NCBI RefSeq assembly: GCF_016907775.1
Contig: NZ_JAFBCO010000001.1
Span: 310,001 to 374,000 of the forward strand
Reading direction: 5' to 3'
Length of the DNA: 64,000 nucleotides
DNA from: Pseudoglutamicibacter cumminsii
GTDB taxonomy: Bacteria; Actinomycetota; Actinomycetes; Actinomycetales; Micrococcaceae
The notes beneath the pieces were generated by a model. That model saw only the letters and a list, made by a program, of their open reading frames with translations, had not been told where the DNA came from and searched no databases. Position 1 is the first letter of the stretch. Every line of letters begins with the position of its first letter. The position numbers were made by a program, and so were the translations under genes. Positions 44,026 through 56,513 of the stretch are shown here, piece after piece.

Positions 44026-44541
44026 TCAGTAACGACGCAACTGCTGCGGGTTCTTCTCAAGCTCCGCAACAACCTGCTGATGCACCTTCTTCTCCATCAC
44101 GAACGACAGGAACGGAACCACACCGCCCAACGCGATCAAGATCAGCTGCTTCAAATCCCAGCGCATGCGGGACCACAAAATGAACGTCGCGAGCAAATAC
44201 ACAACGTAAAGCCAGCCGTGAACAATCAGCACCGCAATCGAAACGTTGAACCCATCGACCACCATGCCCGGCTCAGCCAGAGTGAACACATTCGCTTCAC
44301 CCGTACGCAACATCGTGCCACCCGCATACGCAATCAAGTTGAATGCATACTTGAGTACCATCTCGGCCACAAGCAGCAACAACATGACACCGGTCGCGTA
44401 CGCCGCGATGCGGAAGAACACTGCCGCGCCACGGATCTGAGTCTCAGTCCCACCGAAGCCCTGCTTACGCTGCGGCATCGGATCGTCCTCCGGAATAGGG
44501 ACATCCTCAGGACGCGGAACACCATTCTGCTCAGTCATCAT
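44026..44541 (-). CDS. DUF3817 membrane protein
   Basis: A 171-residue protein with a proline/acidic N-terminus, then three hydrophobic stretches (FFRIAAYATGVMLLLLVAEMV, VSIAVLIVHGWLYVVYLLAT and LKQLILIALGGVVPFLSF). The first helix with its Arg and the HGWLYV motif mark DUF3817, an actinobacterial family often near SURF1 or purine genes. The ATG overlaps the SURF1 stop by one base (TAATG), so translation is coupled. Function unknown. Confidence 0.85.
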   Translation of the reverse strand: MMTEQNGVPRPEDVPIPEDDPMPQRKQGFGGTETQIRGAAVFFRIAAYATGVMLLLLVAEMVLKYAFNLIAYAGGTMLRTGEANVFTLAEPGMVVDGFNVSIAVLIVHGWLYVVYLLATFILWSRMRWDLKQLILIALGGVVPFLSFVMEKKVHQQVVAELEKNPQQLRRY

Positions 44542-45464
44542 TACCCGTTCTCTCTATTCCCAGGGTCAGTGTTATTTTCAGCCCCGGCGTCATCTTCCGG
44601 CCCGGCATCGCCTAATTCGCTACCCGACGCTTGGGCCGCCAACCGTTCCCGTGCCTCGGCCTGAGCCTGCGCAACACGAGCATCCTGCCGCTTCTGCCAC
44701 GCAGCCAGCTCAGCCTCAAACTTCAACTCATTCTGGTAATCATCACGCACCAGACGCCACCACACAAACAACGAGAACACAGCGAACACGATCCACTCAA
44801 CGCCATAAAACACGTTGAGCCAATTCAACTGGTTCTCCTGCAAATACCCCGGCGCAACATATACATGCTTGAGCTGGTCAACGCCAGCCTTCACATCGTC
44901 CGGACTCTGCTCAAACACCACCACAAAACCCGCATAAGCATCCCGGTTCCACATATTCGACAACCGGGCCGCCGAAACATCCTTCAGCACCGGCAACCCA
45001 TGCAGATCATCCGCGCGTCCCCTGGCGATCGGCGCCTCGGACGGCAAAAGACGACCCGTCACCGTGACCTCGTCGGCATCCGTTGCGGGCGGAACCTCAG
45101 ACTTACCTGGTTGCCAGCCCCGCACCACCGGCATCACATCAGAAACGCCATCAACCTCAAAAGCCTGAACAACCCAGAAACCCTGCTCACCTTCGAAAAG
45201 ACGATCCTGAACGTAAGCTTGAGTGCCCTCGACGTAACGCCCCTTCATCGTCACAATCTGGTCAGCATCCGCATGCGTCATGTCCCTACCGGGCTCAAAA
45301 TGGCCTTCCAACGGGACAGCGGTCTCGGACTGCTCCTGGGTAGTCGGCGCATGGTCCACAGAACGATCAAACTGCCACTTACTCAGCCACACGAACCCCG
45401 TCGACACCACCAAACACGCGAGTAGCAGGGCAAGCCACTTAGGTTGAAGAGCAGTCTTTAGCAC
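44541..45464 (-). CDS. SURF1-family cytochrome oxidase assembly protein
   Basis: About 307 residues with the two-helix SURF1 layout: TM1 near residues 8-27 (KWLALLLACLVVSTGFVWLS), a large external domain with GRYV, VVRGW, and DAYAGFVVVFEQ, then TM2 (NVFYGVEWIVFAVFSLFVWW) and a charged C-terminal tail. SURF1 proteins help deliver heme a to the oxidase. The GTG at 45464 is chosen for ribosome-site spacing and helix position; GTGs further upstream are possible. Confidence 0.85.
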   Translation of the reverse strand: MLKTALQPKWLALLLACLVVSTGFVWLSKWQFDRSVDHAPTTQEQSETAVPLEGHFEPGRDMTHADADQIVTMKGRYVEGTQAYVQDRLFEGEQGFWVVQAFEVDGVSDVMPVVRGWQPGKSEVPPATDADEVTVTGRLLPSEAPIARGRADDLHGLPVLKDVSAARLSNMWNRDAYAGFVVVFEQSPDDVKAGVDQLKHVYVAPGYLQENQLNWLNVFYGVEWIVFAVFSLFVWWRLVRDDYQNELKFEAELAAWQKRQDARVAQAQAEARERLAAQASGSELGDAGPEDDAGAENNTDPGNRENG

Positions 45465-45558
45465 GTCCCTTATCCTATCGAGCACCACGCACGAGCCCTT
45501 AACCGGGGCTCCGTAAGCACCGCCCCCACGGAAATACAACCATTGTTAGAATCCAGCC

Positions 45559-46269
45559 GTGTCCATTTCTATTCGCAGGCGCCACGTCGTCTACATGCTG
45601 GTGCTCACGTTCAGCTCAGGAATCATCGACGCAATCGGGTTCCTCGCGCTCGGACGAGTCTTCCCTAGCAACATGACCGGGAACGTCGCCATCCTCGGCG
45701 TCACGCTCTCCGGCGCCTCCGAACACTCCGCGCTACGCCCCGCTCTCGCCTTCGCGTTCTTCCTCCTCGGCGCCGCCATCGCCGGAGCCTACCTACGCAG
45801 AGAACACCGCATCTGGTCTTTCAAAACAACCACGATGCTCGCACTCGTTGGCCTCGGAATGCTCGTTACCGCCGCCTACACCTACACAGCAGGGCTCGGC
45901 ACAACTGATGCGTTCAAGGGATTCTCCGGGCACGTCATCACCGTGCTGCTCGCGTTCTTCATGGGCGCTCAAGGCGCGGCCGGGCGACGCATCGACATCA
46001 ACGACATCAACACGATCGTTGTTACAAGCACCATCGTGGGCCTCGGCGCAGACATATTCACTGGCGAAAACCGCCGTCAAGCAACCCGCCGCCGAGCACT
46101 CGCAATCTTCGCGCTCCTAGCCGGCGCGTTCACCGGCGGATTCTGCCTCATGGTCGCCCCGTGGCTCGGAATCCTCGTGACAGCGCTCCTCACCATCGGC
46201 GTGGCAGTTGCTGGCGACGTTGGCCGGCAACGCTACCGCCGGGCGCAAAGGAGCCCCGACGAACTCTAA
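45559..46269 (+). CDS. YoaK/DUF1275 membrane protein
   Basis: A 236-residue integral membrane protein with about six helices. The family signature appears at the start: LTFSSGIIDAIGFLALGRVF followed by SNMTGNVAILG, and later FFMGAQGAAGRRI. The role is unknown (transporter-like). The GTG at 45559 opens a short basic N-terminus SISIRRRHV. It is divergent from SURF1 and convergent with guaB3. Confidence 0.87.
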   Translation: MSISIRRRHVVYMLVLTFSSGIIDAIGFLALGRVFPSNMTGNVAILGVTLSGASEHSALRPALAFAFFLLGAAIAGAYLRREHRIWSFKTTTMLALVGLGMLVTAAYTYTAGLGTTDAFKGFSGHVITVLLAFFMGAQGAAGRRIDINDINTIVVTSTIVGLGADIFTGENRRQATRRRALAIFALLAGAFTGGFCLMVAPWLGILVTALLTIGVAVAGDVGRQRYRRAQRSPDEL

Positions 46270-46293
46270 GTTCCTCGCGACGACGATTCGCGA

Positions 46294-47436
46294 CTACGAG
46301 TTGTACGAGGCCTGCACCATATCAACGTGCTGGAATTGCTTGAGGTCAACGTAGCCGGTCGTAGCCATCGAGGAACGCAACATGCCCGCAAGGTTCGATG
46401 TGCCATCCGTGTGGTGCGAGGGACCGTACACAACCTGCTCGAGCGGGCCAACCGTTCCGACAAACACGCGGTCGCCACGCGGCAAACGCTCGTGAGCGGC
46501 TTCCATGCCCCAGTGCCAGCCGTGGCCCGGAGCCTCCTCAGCGCGAGCCAAAGCCGTCCCCAGCATCACAGCATCCGCGCCGCAACCCAACGCCTTCACA
46601 ATGTCACCGGACGTAGAGACGCCGCCGTCAGCAATCACATGCACATAACGGCCACCCGACTCATCCAGGTACGCAGTGCGGGCTGCAGCCACATCGGCAA
46701 TCGCAGTCGCCATCGGAACGTGAATGCCCATCGCACGGCGGGTTGTGCCGGTTGCGCCGCCACCGAAACCAACCAGAACACCCGCAGCACCGGTGCGCAT
46801 CAAGTGCAACGCCGGGGTGTAGCCAGCCGCGCCACCCACAATCACAGGAACATCAAGCTCATAGATGAACTGCTTGAGGTTCAACGGCGCACGGCCCTCA
46901 GACACGTGCTCAGCAGAAACCGTGGTCCCGCGGATCACAAACAGATCCACGCCAGCCTCAAGCACCGTGCGGTAGTACTCCTGGGTGCGCATCGGGGTCA
47001 AAGAACCCGCGACCACCACACCAGCCTCACGAATCTCGGCCAGGCGCTCATGAATCAGCTCAGGGCGGATCGGCGCCGCCAACAGCTCCTGCAAGCGGCG
47101 GGTCACCTTCGGGTTCGAGCCACGCTGCTGCGCAGATTCCAGCGAAGCGATCTCCTCAAGCACAGCCTCAGGGTTCTCGTGGCGGGTCCAGATACCTTCC
47201 AGGTTCAGGACACCCAAGCCACCCAGCTTGCCCAAGGCGATCGCCGTCTTAGGCGACATCGCCGAATCCATCGGCGCGCCCATGAACGGGACATCAAAGG
47301 TGAACGCGTCAATCTGCCACTGAGTCGACACGTCCTCCGGGTCACGTGTACGACGATTCGGCACAATTGCCACATCATCGAGGGAATACGCGCGGCGGGC
47401 GCGACGATAACGGCCGATTTCAATCTCGCTAGTCAC
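46294..47436 (-). CDS. guaB3: GuaB3, IMP dehydrogenase family protein
   Basis: A 380-residue (beta/alpha)8 protein of the IMPDH/GMPR superfamily without CBS domains. GAPMDSAMSP, GGLGVLNLEG and VIADGGVSTSGDIVKALGCG are conserved. The loop that in IMPDH reads GPGSICTTR is GGGATGTTR here, so the catalytic Cys position is Gly, as in other actinobacterial GuaB3 proteins I recall. A cyanobacterial GuaB3 has been reported as an XMP reductase; whether that holds here is unclear. Start is a GTG. Confidence 0.9.
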   Translation of the reverse strand: MTSEIEIGRYRRARRAYSLDDVAIVPNRRTRDPEDVSTQWQIDAFTFDVPFMGAPMDSAMSPKTAIALGKLGGLGVLNLEGIWTRHENPEAVLEEIASLESAQQRGSNPKVTRRLQELLAAPIRPELIHERLAEIREAGVVVAGSLTPMRTQEYYRTVLEAGVDLFVIRGTTVSAEHVSEGRAPLNLKQFIYELDVPVIVGGAAGYTPALHLMRTGAAGVLVGFGGGATGTTRRAMGIHVPMATAIADVAAARTAYLDESGGRYVHVIADGGVSTSGDIVKALGCGADAVMLGTALARAEEAPGHGWHWGMEAAHERLPRGDRVFVGTVGPLEQVVYGPSHHTDGTSNLAGMLRSSMATTGYVDLKQFQHVDMVQASYNS

Positions 47437-47594
47437 GCTCCAAGGTTACCAACAGCCCCGCCCGAACGCCTCCGCCGTGACCCGCGGTGTCCCCGACGCC
47501 ACCCAGCGCCGGCACCCATCGCCGCCGCATCGAAAGCAGTTCTTAAACAACGATGGTGGCCCCGGCTGAGCGACGTCACCTTCAACACAGCGCG

Positions 47595-50891
<3,297 letters not shown>

Positions 50892-50944
50892 TCAACCGGT
50901 TCCCGGGAGGCCGCTAGATCAAGAGTTTATGAAGAAACGGGTGT

Positions 50945-51241
50945 TTACTTCTCGACTACTGCGAGCACGTCGCGAGCGGACAGAACGAGGTATTCCTCGC
51001 CGCCGATCTTGACTTCGGTGCCGCCGTACTTGGAGTAGATGACGACGTCGCCTTCCTTGACGTCGACTGGGATGCGGTTGCCCTTGTCGTCGACGCGGCC
51101 GGCACCAACAGCAACGACCTTGCCTTCCTGAGGCTTTTCCTTCGCGGTGTCTGGGATGACCAGGCCGGAAGCGGTGGTCTGCTCTGCTTCGAGCTGCTGA
51201 ATGACGATGCGATCTTCGAGGGGCTTGATAGAGATCGACAT
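50945..51241 (-). CDS. groES: Co-chaperonin GroES
   Basis: A 98-residue Gro[22 protein letters not shown], mobile-loop segment [23 protein letters not shown] and [14 protein letters not shown]. It caps the GroEL ring. The ATG at 51241 has GGAGAGG upstream; the much longer open frame is not native. The promoter and two CIRCE boxes lie 113-187 bp upstream. Confidence 0.98.
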   Translation of the reverse strand: MSISIKPLEDRIVIQQLEAEQTTASGLVIPDTAKEKPQEGKVVAVGAGRVDDKGNRIPVDVKEGDVVIYSKYGGTEVKIGGEEYLVLSARDVLAVVEK

Positions 51242-51353
51242 GTGGACCTCTCCTTTGCGTAATAGACCTGTGGGTGTACGGGCCATACAACGCGTCCTCC
51301 GGGCGTCGTCGCGGGTGTCGACCGGAAGCAGCTGATGGCTTGCGCACTCGGAT

Positions 51354-51380
51354 TTAGCACTCTCGGCTTCCGAGTGCTGA
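51354..51380 (-). promoter_or_regulatory. CIRCE element 1 (HrcA operator)
   Basis: TTAGCACTC (51354-51362), nine bases, GAGTGCTGA (51372-51380): one mismatch from the consensus CIRCE. It lies just downstream of the -10 box, at the expected transcription start. Confidence 0.93.
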
Positions 51381-51387
51381 TGCCTCC

Positions 51388-51417
51388 ACTTTAGGAACAT
51401 TTCTGGCACTCGGTCAA
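51388..51417 (-). promoter_or_regulatory. groESL promoter
   Basis: On the minus strand -35 TTGACC (51412-51417) and -10 TAAAGT (51388-51393) with an 18-bp spacer, a housekeeping-type promoter. CIRCE 2 covers the -35 and CIRCE 1 follows the -10. Confidence 0.7.
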
Positions 51418-51428
51418 GATGAGTGCCA
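51404..51428 (-). promoter_or_regulatory. CIRCE element 2 (HrcA operator)
   Basis: TGGCACTC (51404-51411), nine bases, GAGTGCCA (51421-51428), a perfect 8-bp dyad with the CIRCE spacing. It overlaps the -35 box. Two CIRCE copies before groES occur in other actinobacteria. Confidence 0.88.
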
Positions 51429-51527
51429 ATTGTTCGCCTTGAGCGTGCTTCACCCCATCGCGCACGCTCGTCATGTCTGCCGCACACGTTGCACCTGGCT
51501 CCCACATATTCGTGACAAGCTGGAGGC

Positions 51528-52844
51528 ATGGCATCCACCAACAAACCGGACTCGATCACGTCTGACCCTACGGAGCCCATCGCGGCCGCTTTCACGCCTG
51601 AAGGCCAGGAGCTGCTCGCCCAGCTCTCCCCTGACCAGGCCGCGACCAAGAAGCTCGCAACCGACCTGACCCTGACCCTACGCAAAGCCGGGCATTCAGC
51701 GGAGGCAGTCGCCGCCGTCGTGCATCAGCTTGAGCTGCGGTTCAAGGCGCGCGGCAAGTTCGGGCCGTTCGCTGAGCGGATGATTCTCACGCAGGCAGGC
51801 CTCGAACAGGCAACCCGCCTGCCTGTTGCCGCGCGACACGCGGGCCGGATGCGCGATGCCGGTGTGCGGCACGTCGCTGACCTCGGTTGCGGCCTGGGTG
51901 CGGATGCGATGGCGATGGCGGCGCTGGGTATCGATGTGACCGCGGTTGAAGCGGATGAGGTCACGGCGGCCGCGGCGACAGTGAACACAGCGCCTTTCCC
52001 TAATGTCACGGTGGTGCATGGGCTCGCGGAAGATGTTGATTTTTCTGCCGCCGATGCGGTGTGGATGGATCCTGCACGTCGCGAAAGCACGACCTCCGGC
52101 ACCAAGCGGCGCTGGGATCCGGAGGCGTTCTCTCCCCCGTTGTCATTCGTTGAAGAGATCGCTGACCGCGGGCTTCCCATGGGTGTGAAGCTTGGCCCTG
52201 GGATCCCGCACGAGTCGGTTCCGAACACTGCGGAGGCGCAGTGGGTTGAACACGACGGCAGCGTGGTCGAAGCCACGCTCTGGTTTAACGCGGCAAGGCG
52301 GCCCGAGGTTCGGCGCGCGGCGCTGGTCATCAAGGATGACCAGGTTACGGAGCTCACCTCGAGTGCGGCTCACCCCGATCAGGACCCGGACGCGCTCGCC
52401 CTAGGAGCCAACGTTCCCGTCCTCCCACATGACAGCAACCTGACAAACCCCGAAACGTACGCAACGTATCTTCACGAGCCAGCCGGCGCCGTGATCCGTG
52501 CCGGCCTCGTAGCCGACCTCGCAGAACAACTCAACGCAACCGGGCTCGACCCGCACATCGCCTACCTCACCGGCACCACACCATCGACCACGCCGCTGGC
52601 AACCAGCTACCGCATCGACATGGTGATGCCCTACAAAATCAAAGCCCTGCGCTCATGGGTGCGTAACATCCGCATCGGGCAGCTGATCATCAAAAAACGC
52701 GGACTCGACGTCACGCCAGAAGAGCTACGCAAGATTCTGCTCGGCAAAGGCCACGGCGACGGCACCGCAACGCTGATCCTCACACGCATCGGGAAGCAAC
52801 GTGTCGTGTTCGGATGTGAGATCACGCCCGGTTCCGCCGTATGA
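51528..52844 (+). CDS. Class I methyltransferase with THUMP-like domain
   Basis: A 438-residue actinobacterial protein. Residues ~1-100 are helical; the SAM-binding core has [20 protein letters not shown] with VTAVEADE and a DPAR motif ([10 protein letters not shown]). The C-terminal half matches the THUMP-like region ([25 protein letters not shown]-like [15 protein letters not shown]). Such proteins are annotated as SAM-dependent methyltransferases; the substrate is probably RNA but unknown. Start ATG at 51528. It is divergent from groESL. Confidence 0.85.
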   Translation: MASTNKPDSITSDPTEPIAAAFTPEGQELLAQLSPDQAATKKLATDLTLTLRKAGHSAEAVAAVVHQLELRFKARGKFGPFAERMILTQAGLEQATRLPVAARHAGRMRDAGVRHVADLGCGLGADAMAMAALGIDVTAVEADEVTAAAATVNTAPFPNVTVVHGLAEDVDFSAADAVWMDPARRESTTSGTKRRWDPEAFSPPLSFVEEIADRGLPMGVKLGPGIPHESVPNTAEAQWVEHDGSVVEATLWFNAARRPEVRRAALVIKDDQVTELTSSAAHPDQDPDALALGANVPVLPHDSNLTNPETYATYLHEPAGAVIRAGLVADLAEQLNATGLDPHIAYLTGTTPSTTPLATSYRIDMVMPYKIKALRSWVRNIRIGQLIIKKRGLDVTPEELRKILLGKGHGDGTATLILTRIGKQRVVFGCEITPGSAV

Positions 52845-52880
52845 TCAACTAATTGCAGTATGACCGATGCGAGGAGACCC

Positions 52881-54029
52881 ATGGGCATCGAATTCACACC
52901 TTCAAAGCCCTCGACCCTTGGGATCGAATGGGAGATCGCGCTCGTAGACCGCGACACCGGCGACCTCCGCCCGGAGGCTCCCCGCATCCTTGACGAGCTC
53001 GAAAAGCAGAATCGCATCACTCACCCCGACGGCGCGCCGCGGCTCACGCGTGAACTGCTGCAGAACACGGTGGAATGCGTCACCGGCGTGCATAACAAGG
53101 TTGCCGATGCGGTTGCGGACCTCGCTTCCACGGCCCGCGATGTGAGCGATATTTTGGATCCGCTCAACACGTCCCTCTACTGCGCCGGCTCCCACCCGTT
53201 CGCGGAGCCGACGCTGCAAGAGGTTTCAGACAAGGACCGCTACGCGACCCTGATCGACCGAACCCAGTGGTGGGGCCGGCAGATGGTTATCTACGGCGTG
53301 CACGTCCACGTGGGCATCGACCACCGGGACAAGGCCTTGCCGATTGTTGACGGGCTCATCAACAAGCAACCGCACCTGTTGGCGTTGACGTCGTCCTCGC
53401 CGTTCTGGGGCGGGACTGACACGGGCTACGGTTCGCAGCGTTCGCTCATGTTCCAGCAGCTTCCGACCGCGGGCTTGCCGTTCCACTTCTCCAAGTGGTT
53501 CGAATACGAGTCATACGTTGCAGACATGCTCCACACCGGTGTGGTGGATGTTTTGGATGAGATCCGTTGGGATGCTCGCCCGGTGCCTAAGTACGGCACG
53601 GTTGAGATGCGGATTTGTGACGGGCTGCCTGACTTGGATGACATCGCCGCGGTCGCCGCGTACACGCAATGCCTCGTGACCGAAATGTCTGACATGTTGG
53701 ACTCCGGCTGGAGCATTCCGGTCATGACGCCATGGTTCCGCGTCGAAAACAAGTGGCGTGCGGCCCGTTACGGCCGCGAGGCCATCATCATCGTGAACTC
53801 CGCTGGCGACGAACTGCTAGTGACCGACCACATCGCACAGGACGTCGAACGCCTCACCCCAATCGCTGAACGCCTCGGTTGCGCTGAGGAACTCAACCAC
53901 ATCATGACGATGATGCAGCAGCCATGCGAATACGAACGGCAACGCAACGTGGCCGAGGCCCACGGCGGCGACTTGGCCGCGGTTGTCAAGGACAACTCGG
54001 AACGACTGCACGCCTCACTTGACCGCTAA
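52881..54029 (+). CDS. YbdK-type glutamate-cysteine ligase / carboxylate-amine ligase
   Basis: A 382-residue GCS2-family enzyme: TLGIEWEIALVDRDTGDLRP at the N-terminus, LLQNTVECVTGVH, the catalytic IYGVHVHVGI, ALTSSSPFWGG, TVEMRICDGLPD and VENKWRAARYG. It joins an amino acid carboxylate to an amine with ATP; gamma-glutamylcysteine synthesis has been shown for E. coli YbdK in vitro, but the physiological role is unclear. The ATG at 52881 has GAGGAGA six bases upstream and is preferred over 52860. Confidence 0.9.
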   Translation: MGIEFTPSKPSTLGIEWEIALVDRDTGDLRPEAPRILDELEKQNRITHPDGAPRLTRELLQNTVECVTGVHNKVADAVADLASTARDVSDILDPLNTSLYCAGSHPFAEPTLQEVSDKDRYATLIDRTQWWGRQMVIYGVHVHVGIDHRDKALPIVDGLINKQPHLLALTSSSPFWGGTDTGYGSQRSLMFQQLPTAGLPFHFSKWFEYESYVADMLHTGVVDVLDEIRWDARPVPKYGTVEMRICDGLPDLDDIAAVAAYTQCLVTEMSDMLDSGWSIPVMTPWFRVENKWRAARYGREAIIIVNSAGDELLVTDHIAQDVERLTPIAERLGCAEELNHIMTMMQQPCEYERQRNVAEAHGGDLAAVVKDNSERLHASLDR

Positions 54030-54051
54030 CGTATTTACATAGAGACCGTAT

Positions 54052-55152
54052 TTACATAGACACAGTGCTGACGGGTAGCGAGGTGTCGGTTCCGAAGTCG
54101 GTTCCGGTTGGTTCTACCCCGTCCATCACGAGTTGAGCGCCGAGCGCGGCGATCATCGCGCCGTTGTCGGTGCACAGGGAGAACGGCGGGATCCGCAGCT
54201 CGATACCCGCGGAAGCGCAGCGTGCGGCGAGCAGTTCACGCAAACGGGAATTCGCTGCGACGCCTCCTCCCAAAAGCAGGGTTGTGAGGCCGTGTTCGCG
54301 GCACGCCATCACCGCTTTGGACGTGATGACGTCCACGACTGCTTCCTGGAATGAGGCGCACACGTCCTCGATCACGAGCTCTTCGCCGGCGGCTTCGCAG
54401 TGCTCAACATAGCGCGCCACAGCGGTCTTGAGGCCAGAGAAGCTGAAGTCATAGCGGCGCGGGCCCGGCTCTTCGGCGGTGCCCATGAACTTGCCGGTCG
54501 TGAGCCCGCGCGGGAAACGGATCGCTTTCCGGTTGCCTTGCGCAGCGAGCTTGTCGATGACCGGCCCGCCCGGATAGCTCAACCCCAGCAGGCGGGCGAC
54601 CTTATCGTAGGCCTCCCCCGCGGCGTCATCGATCGTTGACCCGAGCATCGTGATGTCAGAGGTCAAGGAATCCACTTTGAGGATCTCCGTGTGACCACCC
54701 GAAACCAGAACCGCGCCCAGATTCGGTGGTAGCTCTCCACCGTCGAGCACACCAACGCCGACGTGCGCAACCAAATGGTTGACCGCGTACAGTGGCTTCC
54801 CCGTGGCCAACGCAAGAGCCTTCGCGGCGGAAACACCCACCATCAACGCACCCGCCAGGCCAGGCCCAGCGGTCACAGCGATCGCATCCACGTCATCGAG
54901 CGTAAGTTCCGCGGTCTCCAACGCTGAACGTAACGTCGGGACCATCGCCTCAACATGCGCGCGCGAGGCGATCTCCGGGATCACGCCACCGAAACGCACG
55001 TGCTCATCCACCGAGGACGCCACGGCGTTAGCGAGCAACGTGGTTCCACGGACAATGCCGACGCCCGTCTCGTCACAGCTGGTTTCGATGCCCAAAACGA
55101 CGGGTGCCGCGTCCACCGATTCGCGTACGGCCTCAACACTCACGGCGCTCAT
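54052..55152 (-). CDS. tsaD: tRNA N6-adenosine threonylcarbamoyltransferase
   Basis: A 366-residue Kae1/Tsa[16 protein letters not shown], the metal-binding [32 protein letters not shown]-type segment, [24 protein letters not shown] and [12 protein letters not shown]. It transfers threonylcarbamoyl to A37 of ANN-decoding tRNAs, with TsaB and TsaE. The ATG overlaps the rimI stop by four bases. The tsaE-tsaB-rimI-tsaD order puts the whole t6A transfer complex in one coupled operon. Confidence 0.97.
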   Translation of the reverse strand: MSAVSVEAVRESVDAAPVVLGIETSCDETGVGIVRGTTLLANAVASSVDEHVRFGGVIPEIASRAHVEAMVPTLRSALETAELTLDDVDAIAVTAGPGLAGALMVGVSAAKALALATGKPLYAVNHLVAHVGVGVLDGGELPPNLGAVLVSGGHTEILKVDSLTSDITMLGSTIDDAAGEAYDKVARLLGLSYPGGPVIDKLAAQGNRKAIRFPRGLTTGKFMGTAEEPGPRRYDFSFSGLKTAVARYVEHCEAAGEELVIEDVCASFQEAVVDVITSKAVMACREHGLTTLLLGGGVAANSRLRELLAARCASAGIELRIPPFSLCTDNGAMIAALGAQLVMDGVEPTGTDFGTDTSLPVSTVSM

Positions 55153-55751
55153 ACCTTCCCTCGGATGTCTTTCTGCATAATCACGGCGTCTTCGCCCGCG
55201 CTGGGCGCACCGGCTGGGCTAAGTGCGTCGGGCGCGGCGGGCGCTCCACCTGGATAATATCCGCGGCGGCGTGCGATCTCCTCAAACTCGTTGCGCTGAT
55301 ACAGCTCGATGGCGCGCTCATTCGAAGCACGGACCTCAAGCATCATGTGGGTCGCGCCCCAGTCACGCGCCCGGGACTCCATGAGCCACATCAGATACCG
55401 CGCGACCCCGCGGCCAGAATGCTCAGGCACCACGCCGATCGTCTGAACGTCCGCGATATGCGGGCTGTATTGCAGGCCCGCATACGCGATCAGCTCGCCT
55501 GTTTCCGCCTCGGCCTCCTCGCCGCCAGACTCGACGCCTGAGACCTGCTCGGCCACGCCCCAGTATTGCCGCCATTCAGGGTGGGAAAGTTCCTCCCGCA
55601 TCATGCGTTCATCCCAGCGATCCAGCGGGAAAAGTTCGGCTTCGAGCGGCGTGAGTTCCTCGACGTCGGCCGCGTCCAGCTGGCGCACGACGTACCCTTT
55701 CGGGGCCCGCGCAAGCTCAGCTTCGGTAGCGGGAGCTAAGTCGGTGCTCAT
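55149..55751 (-). CDS. rimI: Ribosomal protein acetyltransferase RimI
   Basis: A 200-residue GNAT acetyltransferase: [31 protein letters not shown], the acetyl-CoA loop [36 protein letters not shown] and [14 protein letters not shown]. RimI acetylates the N-terminus of ribosomal protein S18 in E. coli. It overlaps both tsaB (upstream) and tsaD (downstream) by four bases. The Ala/Pro-rich C-terminal tail is an addition. Confidence 0.95.
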   Translation of the reverse strand: MSTDLAPATEAELARAPKGYVVRQLDAADVEELTPLEAELFPLDRWDERMMREELSHPEWRQYWGVAEQVSGVESGGEEAEAETGELIAYAGLQYSPHIADVQTIGVVPEHSGRGVARYLMWLMESRARDWGATHMMLEVRASNERAIELYQRNEFEEIARRRGYYPGGAPAAPDALSPAGAPSAGEDAVIMQKDIRGKV

Positions 55752-56512
55752 CGTTGGCGGCCTTGCATCGCGGCCGGGACCACCGCATCGGACTCCCTCA
55801 GGTACCGAGCAACGGGCGGGTCAGTTGGCATGCCGGCGGCGTGCCAGGCCCGGGCCAAATACGATGCGGAAACCGGCGTGGTTTCGGTGCCAGTGAGAAC
55901 AGGAATCGCGGCCTCAGCGAGCTCTTCAGCGCGAACGCTCACGCCAGCACCGCCCACCGGGTAATCGACTGGAAGCTCGCCAGGCTTGGTCACGTGCGGA
56001 CCATCGATGCGGGCACCGTTGCGTGCATAGCTCGCCCAGTACAGCTCACGACGGCGGGCATCCAGCGCCGCTGTCAGCACGGGTTCCGCTGCGCCCGGCT
56101 CATCCCCTGCCGCGGCGTCAGCGGCATCGGCAGTTGCATCAGGATCCGAGGCAATGCCGCTTTCGGCGAGTAGCTGCGCGGCGAGGCCGTCGAGCGAGCA
56201 GATGCCGTAGGCGTCAACACCCCACGCGAACGCGAGGCTCTGCCCTGCGGCGATCCCAACCCGCAGGCCAGTGAATGGCCCAGGGCCTTCGCCCACCAGG
56301 ACCGCGTCGGGACGATCCCACCCGGCCTCAGCAAGCAGGCGTTCGCACACCGGGATGAGGTCTTCGGCGTGTCGGGTCGTGGAATCGGTCTCGTGTTCCG
56401 CGACCACCTCAACGCCGGCGCCGTTCGAATCCCCGCTGCCCACGGTCACGCACGCGACCGAAACCACCGAGGACGTATCCAACGCAAGAATCTTCTGAAC
56501 ACCGTCGCGCAT
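55748..56512 (-). CDS. tsaB: t6A complex dimerisation protein TsaB
   Basis: A 254-residue TsaB: LALDTSSVVSVACV, TRHAEDLIPVCERLL, VGEGPGPFTGLRVGIAAGQS and ALDARRRELYWASYA. It is the inactive TsaD-like partner that assembles TsaD and TsaE. The ATG at 56512 follows the Alr-TsaE stop by one base; the long upstream frame is not native. A ~25-residue Ala/Asp insertion lies near residue 130. Confidence 0.95.
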   Translation of the reverse strand: MRDGVQKILALDTSSVVSVACVTVGSGDSNGAGVEVVAEHETDSTTRHAEDLIPVCERLLAEAGWDRPDAVLVGEGPGPFTGLRVGIAAGQSLAFAWGVDAYGICSLDGLAAQLLAESGIASDPDATADAADAAAGDEPGAAEPVLTAALDARRRELYWASYARNGARIDGPHVTKPGELPVDYPVGGAGVSVRAEELAEAAIPVLTGTETTPVSASYLARAWHAAGMPTDPPVARYLRESDAVVPAAMQGRQR

Positions 56513-56513
56513 C

